Shown one piece after another: positions 1 to 7,912 of a stretch of 64,000 nt of DNA. The notes under the pieces are model-generated. The model saw only the letters and a program-made list of their open reading frames with translations, ran no database searches and was not told the DNA's origin. Made by a program: the position numbers and the translations under genes. The first letter of the stretch is position 1; every line of letters begins with the position of its first letter. Source of the DNA: HK-STAS-PATE-2 sp046350895 (GTDB lineage Bacteria > Patescibacteriota > Patescibacteriia > 2-12-FULL-60-25); assembly GCA_046350895.1 (NCBI GenBank), contig JAXLZL010000003.1:62001-126000 (forward strand), read 5' to 3'.

Positions 1-122
1 CCGAAAAGCTCGCCTTCGAGATCATGGAAGCCGCTCAAAACCAGGGCGACGCCGTCAAGAAGAAGCTCGACGTACAGCGCATGGCAGAAGCCAACCGCGC
101 CTTCGCACACTTCGCGAAATAG
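1..122 (+). CDS. rpsG: Ribosomal protein S7, C-terminal part
   Basis: The window opens inside a gene whose last 39 codons end in MAEANRAFAHFAK, the typical C-terminal tail of S7, which binds the 16S 3' major domain and nucleates assembly of the small-subunit head. The reading frame starts at base 3 and stops with TAG at 120-122. It lies directly before fusA, as in the classical str operon (rpsL-rpsG-fusA-tuf). The 5' end lies outside the window. Confidence 0.93.
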   Translation, partial: EKLAFEIMEAAQNQGDAVKKKLDVQRMAEANRAFAHFAK

Positions 123-130
123 CACATCAC

Positions 131-173
131 CCGTGGATCGCGGAGGGCTGAATAGGCTCCCTGTGGTCCGCGG
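131..173 (+). terminator. Hairpin between rpsG and fusA
   Basis: A long imperfect stem pairs 131-147 with 157-173 around a 9-nt loop and is followed by TTTTGT. It could end or attenuate the rpsG transcript. An AT-rich TATAAAAT stretch (179-186) just after it could be the -10 of a separate fusA promoter, but no good -35 is visible. Confidence 0.45.
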
Positions 174-236
174 TTTTGTATAAAATCATTTCTCCCTTTA
201 TCCTAACGTTCTTCACTCTTACTTCATCCACTCCTT

Positions 237-2321
237 ATGCCTCGCGAATATTCGCTTAAAGATACCCGTAACTTTGGTATCATCGCCCACATCGACGCCG
301 GTAAAACGACCGTTTCTGAACGTGTGCTTTTTTATACCGGTCGCAAACACAAAATCGGTGAAGTTCACGAGGGTGAAGCAACCATGGACTGGATGGAGCA
401 GGAACGTGAACGTGGTATTACCATCACGGCAGCTGCCACCACGTGTTTTTGGAAGGGTACCCGCATGAATCTTATCGATACTCCTGGCCACGTTGACTTC
501 ACCATTGAAGTTCAGCGCTCGCTTCGCGTGCTCGACGGTGCCGTTACCGTTTTCGATGGTGTTGCCGGCGTAGAGCCTCAGTCTGAAACCGTTTGGCGCC
601 AAGCTGACAAGCACAATGTTCCTCGCATCTGTTTTGTAAACAAGCTCGACCGCACCGGTGCTGACTTTTATAAGGACGTTGACTCGATCCACGAGAAGCT
701 CACCAAGCGCGCTTACCCAGTGCAGCTCCCAATCGGTATCGAAGGCAACTTCAACGCCATCATCGATCTTATCGACATGAAGGCCGAGTTCTACCTCGAT
801 GAAATGGGCCAAAAGATCGAAACCCGCGAAGTGCCTGCTGAATATCTTGAAAAAGCAAAAGAATACCGTGCCAAGCTTGTTGAAGCGATTGCTGAAACCG
901 ATGAGACCTTGATGAACAAGTACCTCGCCGGTGAAGAAATCTCAGTCGACGAACTTAAGGCCGGTCTTCGCAAGGCGACCATCACCAACCAGATTTACCC
1001 AGTTCTTTGCGGCTCTGCCCTTAAGAACAAGGGTGTTCAGTTCTTGTTGGATGCTATCGTTGCTTACCTCCCATCGCCGATCGACGTCCCTGCAACGAAA
1101 GCGCATGACGTCGATGATGAAAGCAAAGAAATCGAAGTACACGCTTCGGATGACGAACCGTTTGCCGCTCTTGCCTTTAAGGTCATGACGGATCCATTCG
1201 TCGGTAAGCTTATTTTCTTCCGCGTGTACTCGGGTAAACTCACGTCGGGTTCATACGTCGTGAACGCCAAGTCCGGCGAACGCGAACGCATCTCGCGTAT
1301 CGTGCGCATGCACTCGAATGAACGTGAAGAAGTAAGCGAAGTGTTTGCTGGTGATATTGCCGCAGCCGTAGGTCTTAAGTCGACCTTCACTGGTGATACG
1401 CTTTATGAAGAAAAGCGCCCACTCGTTCTCGAATCCATCGTGATCCCTGAACCTGTTATCTCGATTGCCATTGAGCCAAAAACCAAAGGCGACCAAGAAA
1501 AGATGGGTGTTGCTCTCTCGAAGCTCGCTGAAGAAGATCCTTCCTTCCGCGTTCGTACCGATGAAGAAACGCTCCAGACCATCATCATGGGTATGGGTGA
1601 GCTTCACCTTGAAATCATCGTTGATCGCATGAAACGCGAGTTCAAAGTTGATGCCACGGTCGGTGCTCCTCAGGTTTCGTACCGTGAAGCAATCCGTACC
1701 GCCGTCAAAGACGTTGAAGGCAAGTACGTTCGCCAGTCGGGTGGTCGTGGTCAATACGGTCACTGTGTGATCAACCTCGAACCAAACGAACCGGGTAAGG
1801 GCTACGAATTCGTTGACGAAGTTAAGGGTGGCGCGATCCCTCGCGAATTTATCCAGCCAATCAACAAGGGTATCGCTGAAGCGGTTCAGCGCGGTGTTAT
1901 CGCAGGCTTCCCTGTGCTCGACGTTAAAGTCACGCTCACGGACGGTTCATACCACGATGTCGACTCGTCTGAAGCAGCCTTTAAAGTCGCGGGTTCGCTC
2001 GCCTTCCAAGAAGCGGCAAAACAGGCAGGTGCTTACTTGCTCGAGCCGATCATGAAAGTCGAAGTCACGACCCCTGAACAATACATGGGTGACGTGATCG
2101 GTGATTTGAACTCGAAGCGCGGTCAGATTCAGGACATGGGCGAACGCTCCGGCGTCCGCATCGTGAACGCTCTCGTTCCGCTCTCCGAAATGTTCAGCTA
2201 CACCACGGCACTCCGTTCGATGTCTCAGGGTCGCGCAGCGTTCTCGATGGAATTCAGCCACTACGGCGAAGTTCCGAACAACGTTGCCAAGACCATCATC
2301 GAAGGTCGCGCCAAGAAATAA
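237..2321 (+). CDS. fusA: Elongation factor G
   Basis: A 694-residue translational GTPase that drives ribosomal translocation and, with RRF, ribosome recycling. The GTPase signatures are in place: AHIDAGKTT (about 17-25), DTPGHVDF (81-88) and NKLD (135-138). Length and the full domain I-V order match bacterial EF-G. It follows rpsG after 114 nt and precedes tuf, a str-operon order with one small gene inserted. The ATG at 237 is chosen because MPREYSLKDTRNFGIIAHID is the usual N-terminus. No Shine-Dalgarno is visible; the leader is pyrimidine-rich. A terminator follows. Confidence 0.98.
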   Translation: MPREYSLKDTRNFGIIAHIDAGKTTVSERVLFYTGRKHKIGEVHEGEATMDWMEQERERGITITAAATTCFWKGTRMNLIDTPGHVDFTIEVQRSLRVLDGAVTVFDGVAGVEPQSETVWRQADKHNVPRICFVNKLDRTGADFYKDVDSIHEKLTKRAYPVQLPIGIEGNFNAIIDLIDMKAEFYLDEMGQKIETREVPAEYLEKAKEYRAKLVEAIAETDETLMNKYLAGEEISVDELKAGLRKATITNQIYPVLCGSALKNKGVQFLLDAIVAYLPSPIDVPATKAHDVDDESKEIEVHASDDEPFAALAFKVMTDPFVGKLIFFRVYSGKLTSGSYVVNAKSGERERISRIVRMHSNEREEVSEVFAGDIAAAVGLKSTFTGDTLYEEKRPLVLESIVIPEPVISIAIEPKTKGDQEKMGVALSKLAEEDPSFRVRTDEETLQTIIMGMGELHLEIIVDRMKREFKVDATVGAPQVSYREAIRTAVKDVEGKYVRQSGGRGQYGHCVINLEPNEPGKGYEFVDEVKGGAIPREFIQPINKGIAEAVQRGVIAGFPVLDVKVTLTDGSYHDVDSSEAAFKVAGSLAFQEAAKQAGAYLLEPIMKVEVTTPEQYMGDVIGDLNSKRGQIQDMGERSGVRIVNALVPLSEMFSYTTALRSMSQGRAAFSMEFSHYGEVPNNVAKTIIEGRAKK

Positions 2322-2332
2322 AAAAACAATCA

Positions 2333-2366
2333 ACACCCCTCCGATGTACATCGGAGGGGTGTTTGT
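2333..2366 (+). terminator. Terminator after fusA
   Basis: A near-perfect 14-bp stem (2333-2346 with 2349-2362, centred on GTAC) is followed by a short T-rich run (TTTGTAT). Its 3' arm contains GGAGGGG, which lies 9 nt before the ATG of the next small gene, so terminator and ribosome site may overlap. Confidence 0.7.
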
Positions 2367-2368
2367 AT

Positions 2369-2728
2369 ATGATCAGCCCCATGGAATGGAAGCGCATCGA
2401 AAATGTCATTCGCCGGACGAAGTTGCCGATGATCGTCACCGAAGGAGTAGAGGAGCCGCTGATCATCATGCCGCTTGCGGCCTATGAGAATTTAATATTA
2501 TCGGAGTCAGCTAAGCCGGTTCAGGGGTCGGTCGAATCCGAGCCCGTTGTTGTGACCGAGTCGGTGGTCGAGATGGGGGAGACGTCCTCAATAAAAGAAG
2601 AGGAGTCTGTTATCATGGTAGAGATGGCCCAACCAGCCATGCCTTTTTCGGGCTTTTTGCGTGAAGATCAGAGTCATAATTTCGCTCAGGTTAGCGATTT
2701 TTCAGCCTCTGAACGCCTCATGTTCTGA
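2369..2728 (+). CDS. Small hypothetical protein, antitoxin-like N-terminus
   Basis: A 119-residue protein of unknown function. The first 40 residues (MEWKRIENVIRRTKLPMIVTEG, then EEPLIIMPLAAYENL) resemble the fold of Phd/YefM-type antitoxins, in which a short strand-helix unit ends in 'Y..L'. This is a weak resemblance only. The rest is acidic, Ser/Val/Glu-rich and probably disordered. No toxin gene is adjacent. The start could be 2369 or 2381; 2369 lies 9 nt after GGAGGGG in the fusA terminator arm. It sits between fusA and the tuf promoter. Confidence 0.6.
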   Translation: MISPMEWKRIENVIRRTKLPMIVTEGVEEPLIIMPLAAYENLILSESAKPVQGSVESEPVVVTESVVEMGETSSIKEEESVIMVEMAQPAMPFSGFLREDQSHNFAQVSDFSASERLMF

Positions 2729-2743
2729 AATTAAGGCTAACTC

Positions 2744-2772
2744 TTGCGTCTTTTTGGCCTTTTTGGTACTAT
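2744..2772 (+). promoter_or_regulatory. Promoter of tuf
   Basis: TTGCGT (2744-2749) and TACTAT (2767-2772) are separated by exactly 17 bp. The predicted start point gives a leader of about 55 nt before tuf. So tuf can be transcribed apart from fusA. Confidence 0.65.
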
Positions 2773-2832
2773 CTGGCCACTCGCTTGCAATAGCGAACTT
2801 TAATTCTCTTTGACGATTATTTTCCCCACACT

Positions 2833-4020
2833 ATGGCGGACAAGTTCAACCGTTCTAAACCGCACGTCAACATTGGTACTATTGGCCACGTTGACCACGG
2901 TAAGACCACCACGACCGCAGCAATTGTTACGGTTTTGGCACAGCGCGGCCTCGCTAAGGCTGCTGGTGTAGACTCATTCGATAAAGCTCCTGAATCCAAA
3001 TCGCGTGGTATCACCATCGCTACGGCCCACACGGAGTACGAATCAGACAAGCGTCACTATGCTCACGTCGACTGTCCAGGTCACGCTGACTATATCAAGA
3101 ACATGATCACGGGTGCCGCCCAGATGGACGGCTCGATCTTGGTTGTATCCGCAACTGACGGCCCTATGCCTCAGACGCGCGAACACATCCTTCTTGCTCG
3201 TCAGGTCGGTGTTCCTGCCATGGTTGTCTTCTTGAACAAAGTTGACATGGTAGAAGATGCTGAACTTGTTGATCTCGTTGAAGAAGAAATTCGCGAACTT
3301 CTCTCGAAGTACGAATTCGACGGCAAGAACACGCCGGTTATCCGCGGTTCGGCCCTCAAGGCCCTTCAGAACCCAACGGACGAAGCTGCTTCGAAGCCAA
3401 TCCTTGACCTCATCAAGGCTTGTGACGAATGGATCCCTGAGCCTGTCCGTGAAACCGACAAGCCTTTCCTCATGCCAGTTGAAGACGTCTTCACGATTGA
3501 AGGCCGCGGTACCGTTGTTACGGGCCGTATCGAACGTGGCATGGTGAAGATCAACGAAGCCGTTGAAATCGTCGGTCTCGGCGAAACCCGCCCAACCACG
3601 GTTACCGGTATCGAAATGTTCAACAAGCAGCTCGACGAAGGTATGGCTGGTGACAACGCCGGTCTCCTCCTTCGCGGTATCAAGAAAGAAGAAATCGAAC
3701 GCGGTATGGTTCTTGCCAAGCCGGGCTCGATCACTCCTCACTCCGAATTCGAAGCTGAAGTGTACGCCCTCACCAAAGAAGAAGGCGGCCGCCACAAGCC
3801 ATTCGTCACGGGTTACAAGCCTCAGTTCTACATCCGTACGACGGACGTAACCGGTGAAGTAACGCTGAACGCCGACGTTGCCATGGTACAGCCAGGTGAC
3901 ACGGTAAAGATGACGGTAAAACTCATCACCCCAGTTGCTATCGAAGACAAGATGCGTTTCTCCATCCGCGAGGGTGGTCGCACGGTCGGCGCTGGTGTCG
4001 TTCTCAAGATCGTCAAATAA
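2833..4020 (+). CDS. tuf: Elongation factor Tu
   Basis: A 395-residue GTPase delivering aminoacyl-tRNA to the ribosome. GHVDHGKT (18-25), DCPGHADY (80-87) and NKVD (135-138) are all present, and the C-terminus carries the usual beta-barrel domains ending in RTVGAGVV..I. The start MADKFNRSKPHVNIGTIGH is the conserved N-terminus. It has its own promoter and is followed by a GAGAGGAGG hairpin before rpsJ. Only one tuf copy is seen here. Confidence 0.98.
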   Translation: MADKFNRSKPHVNIGTIGHVDHGKTTTTAAIVTVLAQRGLAKAAGVDSFDKAPESKSRGITIATAHTEYESDKRHYAHVDCPGHADYIKNMITGAAQMDGSILVVSATDGPMPQTREHILLARQVGVPAMVVFLNKVDMVEDAELVDLVEEEIRELLSKYEFDGKNTPVIRGSALKALQNPTDEAASKPILDLIKACDEWIPEPVRETDKPFLMPVEDVFTIEGRGTVVTGRIERGMVKINEAVEIVGLGETRPTTVTGIEMFNKQLDEGMAGDNAGLLLRGIKKEEIERGMVLAKPGSITPHSEFEAEVYALTKEEGGRHKPFVTGYKPQFYIRTTDVTGEVTLNADVAMVQPGDTVKMTVKLITPVAIEDKMRFSIREGGRTVGAGVVLKIVK

Positions 4021-4030
4021 ATCCAATAGC

Positions 4031-4051
4031 GAGAGGAGGTTTCCTCCTCTC
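4031..4051 (+). terminator. Stem-loop after tuf
   Basis: A 9-bp stem GAGAGGAGG/CCTCCTCTC with a 2-nt centre (4031-4051). It lacks a strong T-run, so it may be a weak terminator, a processing site or an mRNA 3' stabiliser between tuf and rpsJ. Confidence 0.4.
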
Positions 4052-4122
4052 CGCTTGGTTTCTGAGGCGTCTCTCAGCAATCGAGCGGAGATGAGGAATG
4101 CCATGGCCTCCCTCAACCCCAC

Positions 4123-4458
4123 ATGACTGAAGCAAAAGCAAAGGCTCCTGCAGCAGGACACCGCGTGCGTATCAAGATCCGCGCGTACGACCACAAGATC
4201 ATCGACCAGGCGACCCGCACCATCATTGAGACGGCGGAGCGCTCCGGTGCGAAGGTCATCGGTCCAATCCCGTTGCCTACGGAGAAAAAGAAGTGGACCG
4301 TTAACCGCTCCACCTTCGTCCACAAGAACGCGCGCGAGCAGTTCGAAATGCGCATCCATAAGCGCGTGGTGGACATCGTTGACCCAAATGCAAAGACCAT
4401 CGACGCTCTTACGTCGTTGAATCTCCCAGCTGGTGTCGACGTTGAGATCAAGATGTAA
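4123..4458 (+). CDS. rpsJ: Ribosomal protein S10
   Basis: A 111-residue S10/NusE, part of the 30S head and of transcription antitermination complexes. Core motifs VRIKIRAYDHKIID and STFVHKNAREQFEMR are typical. A short Ala/Lys extension (MTEAKAKAPAAGH) precedes the core. It is the first gene of the S10 operon but is separated from rplC by about 200 nt that hold a terminator-like structure. Confidence 0.97.
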   Translation: MTEAKAKAPAAGHRVRIKIRAYDHKIIDQATRTIIETAERSGAKVIGPIPLPTEKKKWTVNRSTFVHKNAREQFEMRIHKRVVDIVDPNAKTIDALTSLNLPAGVDVEIKM

Positions 4459-4574
4459 GTCTTGCCTCATTTCACAAACGTTTCCCAAGGAGAAAGTTCC
4501 GCGAGTTTACTCGATGGATAACCTCCCTGCAGCGAATCGCACATCCGTGAACCGGTTCCGAACGCTTTTTGCGG

Positions 4575-4626
4575 ACGGGGTTTGGGGACGATGTCGAAAA
4601 TCGCCCGCAGACCCCGTTTTATTTTT
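4575..4626 (+). promoter_or_regulatory. Terminator-like attenuator between rpsJ and rplC
   Basis: An outer stem ACGGGGT/ACCCCGT (4575-4581 with 4611-4617) encloses a second GGG..GAT/ATC..CCC stem and is followed by a T-rich run (4617-4626). Placed inside the ribosomal operon, 36 nt before rplC, it looks like an attenuator that sets read-through into rplC-map. The whole rpsJ-rplC gap (4459-4661) contains no convincing ORF. Confidence 0.5.
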
Positions 4627-4661
4627 CCCTAACTTACTTACTTCAGCGACCAATCCGAACT

Positions 4662-5267
4662 ATGAACAAGTTCATTATCGGCGAAAAGATCGAGATGTCG
4701 CAGGTCTACCGCGAAGACGGAACGGTAGTTCCGGTGACGCTTATCAAGGCCGGCCCATGCGTCGTGACTCAGGTCAAGACGGTAGAAAAAGATCATGTTT
4801 CGTCGGTTCAGCTCGGCTTCAAAGAGGCAAAACGCCTTAACAAGCCAGAAGCTGGCCACCTCAAGGACCTTCCATCCCTTTCTGTGCTCCGCGACTTCCG
4901 CGTTGGCAGCGATTCTTCATTGAAGCGCGGCGACACGGTTGACGCATCCGTATTCGCCGTCGGCGATGTTATCGACGTTGTCGGTACCTCCAAAGGCCGC
5001 GGTTTTGCGGGTGTTGTGAAGCGCCATCACTTCGGTGGTTCGCCTGCTTCTCACGGTCACAAAGATCAGCTTCGTATGCCTGGTTCGAGCGGTGCGGGTG
5101 GTGTCCAACACGTTTTTAAGGGCCACCGCGCAGCCGGCCAGATGGGTGATGATCGCGTTACGGTTAAGAACCTCGTTGTCGTAGAGATCCGCGAAGGCGG
5201 CATCATCGCGGTAAAAGGTGCCGTACCGGGCGCACGCCACTCAATCGTTGAAATCATCGCAGCGTAA
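4662..5267 (+). CDS. rplC: Ribosomal protein L3
   Basis: A 201-residue L3, which organises the 23S 3' region near the peptidyl transferase centre. The motif SKGRGFAGVVKRHHFGG followed by SHGHKDQLRMPGSSG is diagnostic. The ATG at 4662 (MNKFIIGEKIEMSQ) gives the standard L3 start; longer upstream frames are not conserved. It is followed by rplD after only 4 nt. Confidence 0.97.
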   Translation: MNKFIIGEKIEMSQVYREDGTVVPVTLIKAGPCVVTQVKTVEKDHVSSVQLGFKEAKRLNKPEAGHLKDLPSLSVLRDFRVGSDSSLKRGDTVDASVFAVGDVIDVVGTSKGRGFAGVVKRHHFGGSPASHGHKDQLRMPGSSGAGGVQHVFKGHRAAGQMGDDRVTVKNLVVVEIREGGIIAVKGAVPGARHSIVEIIAA

Positions 5268-5271
5268 TCGT

Positions 5272-5898
5272 ATGGCAACAATCTCTATCTACAACCAAGA
5301 AGGTAAAGTTGTCGGCGACCTTTCGCTTAATGACAAGATCTTTGCCGTAAAACCAAACCAGGCCCTCGTCCATGAGGCCGTTGTCGCACAGCGCGCGAAT
5401 GCACGCCGTTCGATCTCGAATACCAAGAACCGCGGCGAAGTCCGAGGTGGTGGTAAAAAGCCATGGAAGCAAAAGGGTACCGGTCGCGCCCGTCAGGGTT
5501 CGATCCGCTCTCCGCAGTGGGTTGGTGGTGGTATCGTTTTCGGTCCACGCGCTGAACGTAATTTTGAACTTAAAATCAACCGCAAAGCAAAGCAGAAAGC
5601 GCTTTTCATGGCCCTCTCTGACAAGCTCATCAACAAGCAGCTTCTCGTTATCGACTCGGTGAAGACCGAACCGGTAAAGACGAAGATCGTCGCTGAGATG
5701 ATCAAGAAGCTCCCAGTGGGCCGCACGATCCTCTTGGTTACGCCAAAGGCAGACCCAGCGCTCATGCGCATGGTTCGCAACATCCCTTCGGTGACGCTTG
5801 TTTCCTCTAACTCCGTCAACTTGGTCGATGTTCTCGGTCACAAGTCGGTCGCATTCTTGAAGGATGCCGTCGCCTCGTTCGAGAAACTCTACGCCTAA
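5272..5898 (+). CDS. rplD: Ribosomal protein L4
   Basis: A 208-residue L4, which lines the exit tunnel. The tunnel loop is recognised by RGGGKKPWKQKGTGRARQGS and SPQWVGGGIVFGP. The start at ATG 5272 is chosen because the conserved protein begins there and the longer frame overlaps rplC. In some bacteria L4 autoregulates this operon; nothing here proves it. Confidence 0.97.
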   Translation: MATISIYNQEGKVVGDLSLNDKIFAVKPNQALVHEAVVAQRANARRSISNTKNRGEVRGGGKKPWKQKGTGRARQGSIRSPQWVGGGIVFGPRAERNFELKINRKAKQKALFMALSDKLINKQLLVIDSVKTEPVKTKIVAEMIKKLPVGRTILLVTPKADPALMRMVRNIPSVTLVSSNSVNLVDVLGHKSVAFLKDAVASFEKLYA

Positions 5899-5903
5899 AT
5901 TCT

Positions 5904-6323
5904 ATGGCTCTCCTCGACAAAATCCGCAAGCCAAAAGCCGCGGCAAAAACCGAAGACACCAAAGCAAAGCGTGCTCCGGCCAAGAAGACCGAGAAGGCCG
6001 CCGAAGCATCCGTTGCTTCAAAGGCTTCGCAGGGTAACGCGCTTTCGAGCCGCTTGCTCCGCGCTCCTCGCGTCAGCGAAAAGGCTGCACGTTTGGCAGA
6101 AAAGGGCACCTACGTATTCGAAGTTGCACAGGATGCAGAAAAAATCTCCATCAAGCGCGCGGTTGAATCGCTCTACGGTGTCAAAGTCGCATCGGTACGC
6201 ATCATCAACGTGAACGGCAAACCTGTAAAAAAGGGCCGCCGCGTGAGCTACCGCGCTGATCTCAAAAAAGCTCTTGTGACCGTTAAGCCTGGTCAGAAGA
6301 TCGATCTCTACGAAGGCGTCTAA
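5904..6323 (+). CDS. rplW: Ribosomal protein L23 with basic N-terminal extension
   Basis: A 139-residue L23, a docking site at the tunnel exit for trigger factor, SRP and the translocon. The L23 fold starts near residue 50 (LLRAPRVSEKAARL) and contains YGVKVASVRIINVNGKPVKKGRR. The first 48 residues are an Ala/Lys-rich extension (AAAKTEDTKAKRAPAKKTEKAA) not found in short L23 forms. It is 5 nt after rplD. Confidence 0.95.
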   Translation: MALLDKIRKPKAAAKTEDTKAKRAPAKKTEKAAEASVASKASQGNALSSRLLRAPRVSEKAARLAEKGTYVFEVAQDAEKISIKRAVESLYGVKVASVRIINVNGKPVKKGRRVSYRADLKKALVTVKPGQKIDLYEGV

Positions 6324-6332
6324 TCCCTCCCT

Positions 6333-7172
6333 ATGCCGATCAAGAAAATCCGCCCGGTCACCATCGGGCAGCGCAATATCTCGGTGCAGGACTTCTCGGA
6401 TGTCACCACTGACAAGCCAGAAAAGTCCCTCATCAATACGCGCAAAAACAAGGCTGGTCGCAATGGCGGTAAAATCGCCGTTCGCCACCAGGGAGGTGGT
6501 CATAAAAAGTTCATCCGCGATGTTGATTTCATCCGTGACCGTTATGACATCCCTGCAACCGTGAAGACGGTCGAATACGACCCGAACCGCGGTGCTCGCA
6601 TCTCGCTCGTCACCTATAAGGACGGCGTAAAATCCTACGTTCTCACTCCAGACGGTTTGAAGGTCGGCGATGTCATCGTCTCCTCCAAAACCGAAGCTGA
6701 AATTCTTCCTGGTAACCGTTTGCCTCTTGAGAAAATCCCTGTCGGTACCATCATCCACTCCGTGGAATTGGCTCCTGGCAAGGGCGGTCAGCTTGGCCAC
6801 GGTGCCGGCTCCCGCATCGAATTCATGGCCGTCGAAGACGACTGGGCCGTCATCAAACTTCCATCCGGCGAAATGCGCCGCGTGCCGAAGCTTTGCATGG
6901 CAACCATCGGCTCCGTTTCTAACCAAGATTGGCACCTCGTTCGTTGGGGTAAAGCTGGTCGCATGCGCCATCGCGGTATCCGTCCTACGGTTCGCGGTAA
7001 GGTCATGAACCCAGTAGACCACCCTCACGGTGGTGGTGAAGGTAAGCACCCAATCGGTATGAAGTACGCGAAGACCAAGTGGGGTAAACACGCCCTTGGT
7101 GTCAAAACGCGCCGCCGCCATCTTGCCAGCGACAAATTCATTATTCGCCGCCGCAAGGGCAAATCCCTCTAA
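6333..7172 (+). CDS. rplB: Ribosomal protein L2
   Basis: A 279-residue L2, needed for subunit joining and peptidyl transferase activity. Hallmarks are GRNGGKIAVRHQGGGHKK near residue 45, and the highly conserved C-terminal stretch MNPVDHPHGGGEGK with its functional His. Ends in KFIIRRRKGKSL. Only 3 nt separate it from rpsS. Confidence 0.98.
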   Translation: MPIKKIRPVTIGQRNISVQDFSDVTTDKPEKSLINTRKNKAGRNGGKIAVRHQGGGHKKFIRDVDFIRDRYDIPATVKTVEYDPNRGARISLVTYKDGVKSYVLTPDGLKVGDVIVSSKTEAEILPGNRLPLEKIPVGTIIHSVELAPGKGGQLGHGAGSRIEFMAVEDDWAVIKLPSGEMRRVPKLCMATIGSVSNQDWHLVRWGKAGRMRHRGIRPTVRGKVMNPVDHPHGGGEGKHPIGMKYAKTKWGKHALGVKTRRRHLASDKFIIRRRKGKSL

Positions 7173-7175
7173 TCT

Positions 7176-7490
7176 ATGTCTCGCAGCCTCAAAAAAGGTC
7201 CTTTCACCGAGCCGAAGCTTCTTGAGAAAATCAAGAAAGCCGGTCCGGGATCGAAGACCGTCATCAAGACGTGGTACCGCTCTTCGACGATCACGCCGGA
7301 GATGGTTGGATTCACCTTCGGTGTCCACAACGGCAAACAGCACATCCCTGTGCTCGTCGTTGAGAACATGGTGGGCCACAAGCTCGGCGAATTCGCGATC
7401 ACGCGCAAATTCACTCGCCATGGCGGTAAGTTAACGAAGTCGATTGATGCCGCGGCAAAACCAGCTGCAGCGCCAGCGGCTAAGAAATAA
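7176..7490 (+). CDS. rpsS: Ribosomal protein S19
   Basis: A 104-residue S19, forming a head complex with S13. The start MSRSLKKGPF and the segment VHNGKQHIPV..VENMVGHKLGEFA..R are canonical. The last 15 residues form an Ala/Lys-rich tail (DAAAKPAAAPAAKK) beyond the normal end. No Shine-Dalgarno is seen; translation probably couples to rplB. Confidence 0.97.
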   Translation: MSRSLKKGPFTEPKLLEKIKKAGPGSKTVIKTWYRSSTITPEMVGFTFGVHNGKQHIPVLVVENMVGHKLGEFAITRKFTRHGGKLTKSIDAAAKPAAAPAAKK

Positions 7491-7495
7491 TCGCT

Positions 7496-7909
7496 ATGAC
7501 CGAAGTAAAAGCATCACTCCGCTTCCTCCGCATGTCGCCTCGCAAGGTTCGCCTTGTCGTGGACACTATCCGCGGGATGTCGGTAGCAGCCGCTGAAACC
7601 AAGTTGCAATTTGTGCCTAAGCTCGCCAGCGAGCCGGTACTCAAGCTCTTGCTCTCTGCCGTTGCCAACGCAACTCACAACTTCCATCTTCAAAAAGAAG
7701 ACTTGTACGTAAAGTCCATCGTGGCTGACGGCGGTCCTATGCTTAAGCGCTTCCGCGCACGCGCCTTTGGCCGTGCCGCGCCGATCCGCAAGCGTACCAC
7801 CCACATCACGATCGTTCTCGCTGACAAGAAGGACAAGCCTGCAAAGGCTGAAGCCGCTCCGAAGAAGGTCGTTCGCGCTAAGAAAGCCGCTCCGAAGAAA
7901 ACCGCCTAA
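7496..7909 (+). CDS. rplV: Ribosomal protein L22
   Basis: A 137-residue L22 (tunnel protein). LRMSPRKVRLVVDTIRG near the start and the C-terminal beta-hairpin region RFRARAFGRAAPIRKRTTHITIVL are typical. A Lys/Ala tail of about 25 residues (AEAAPKKVVRAKKAAPKK) follows. It lies 5 nt after rpsS. Confidence 0.96.
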   Translation: MTEVKASLRFLRMSPRKVRLVVDTIRGMSVAAAETKLQFVPKLASEPVLKLLLSAVANATHNFHLQKEDLYVKSIVADGGPMLKRFRARAFGRAAPIRKRTTHITIVLADKKDKPAKAEAAPKKVVRAKKAAPKKTA

Positions 7910-7912
7910 CCT

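Noticed and set aside
2369..2728. Complete toxin-antitoxin pair after fusA
   Set aside because: Only an antitoxin-like N-terminus is seen; the next gene is tuf and there is no toxin-sized partner.
3043..4488. 481-residue open frame antisense to tuf
   Set aside because: It mirrors the codon periodicity of tuf and rpsJ on the other strand, has no domain and no start signals. The same applies to long antisense frames at 6018-7421 and 9386-10816.
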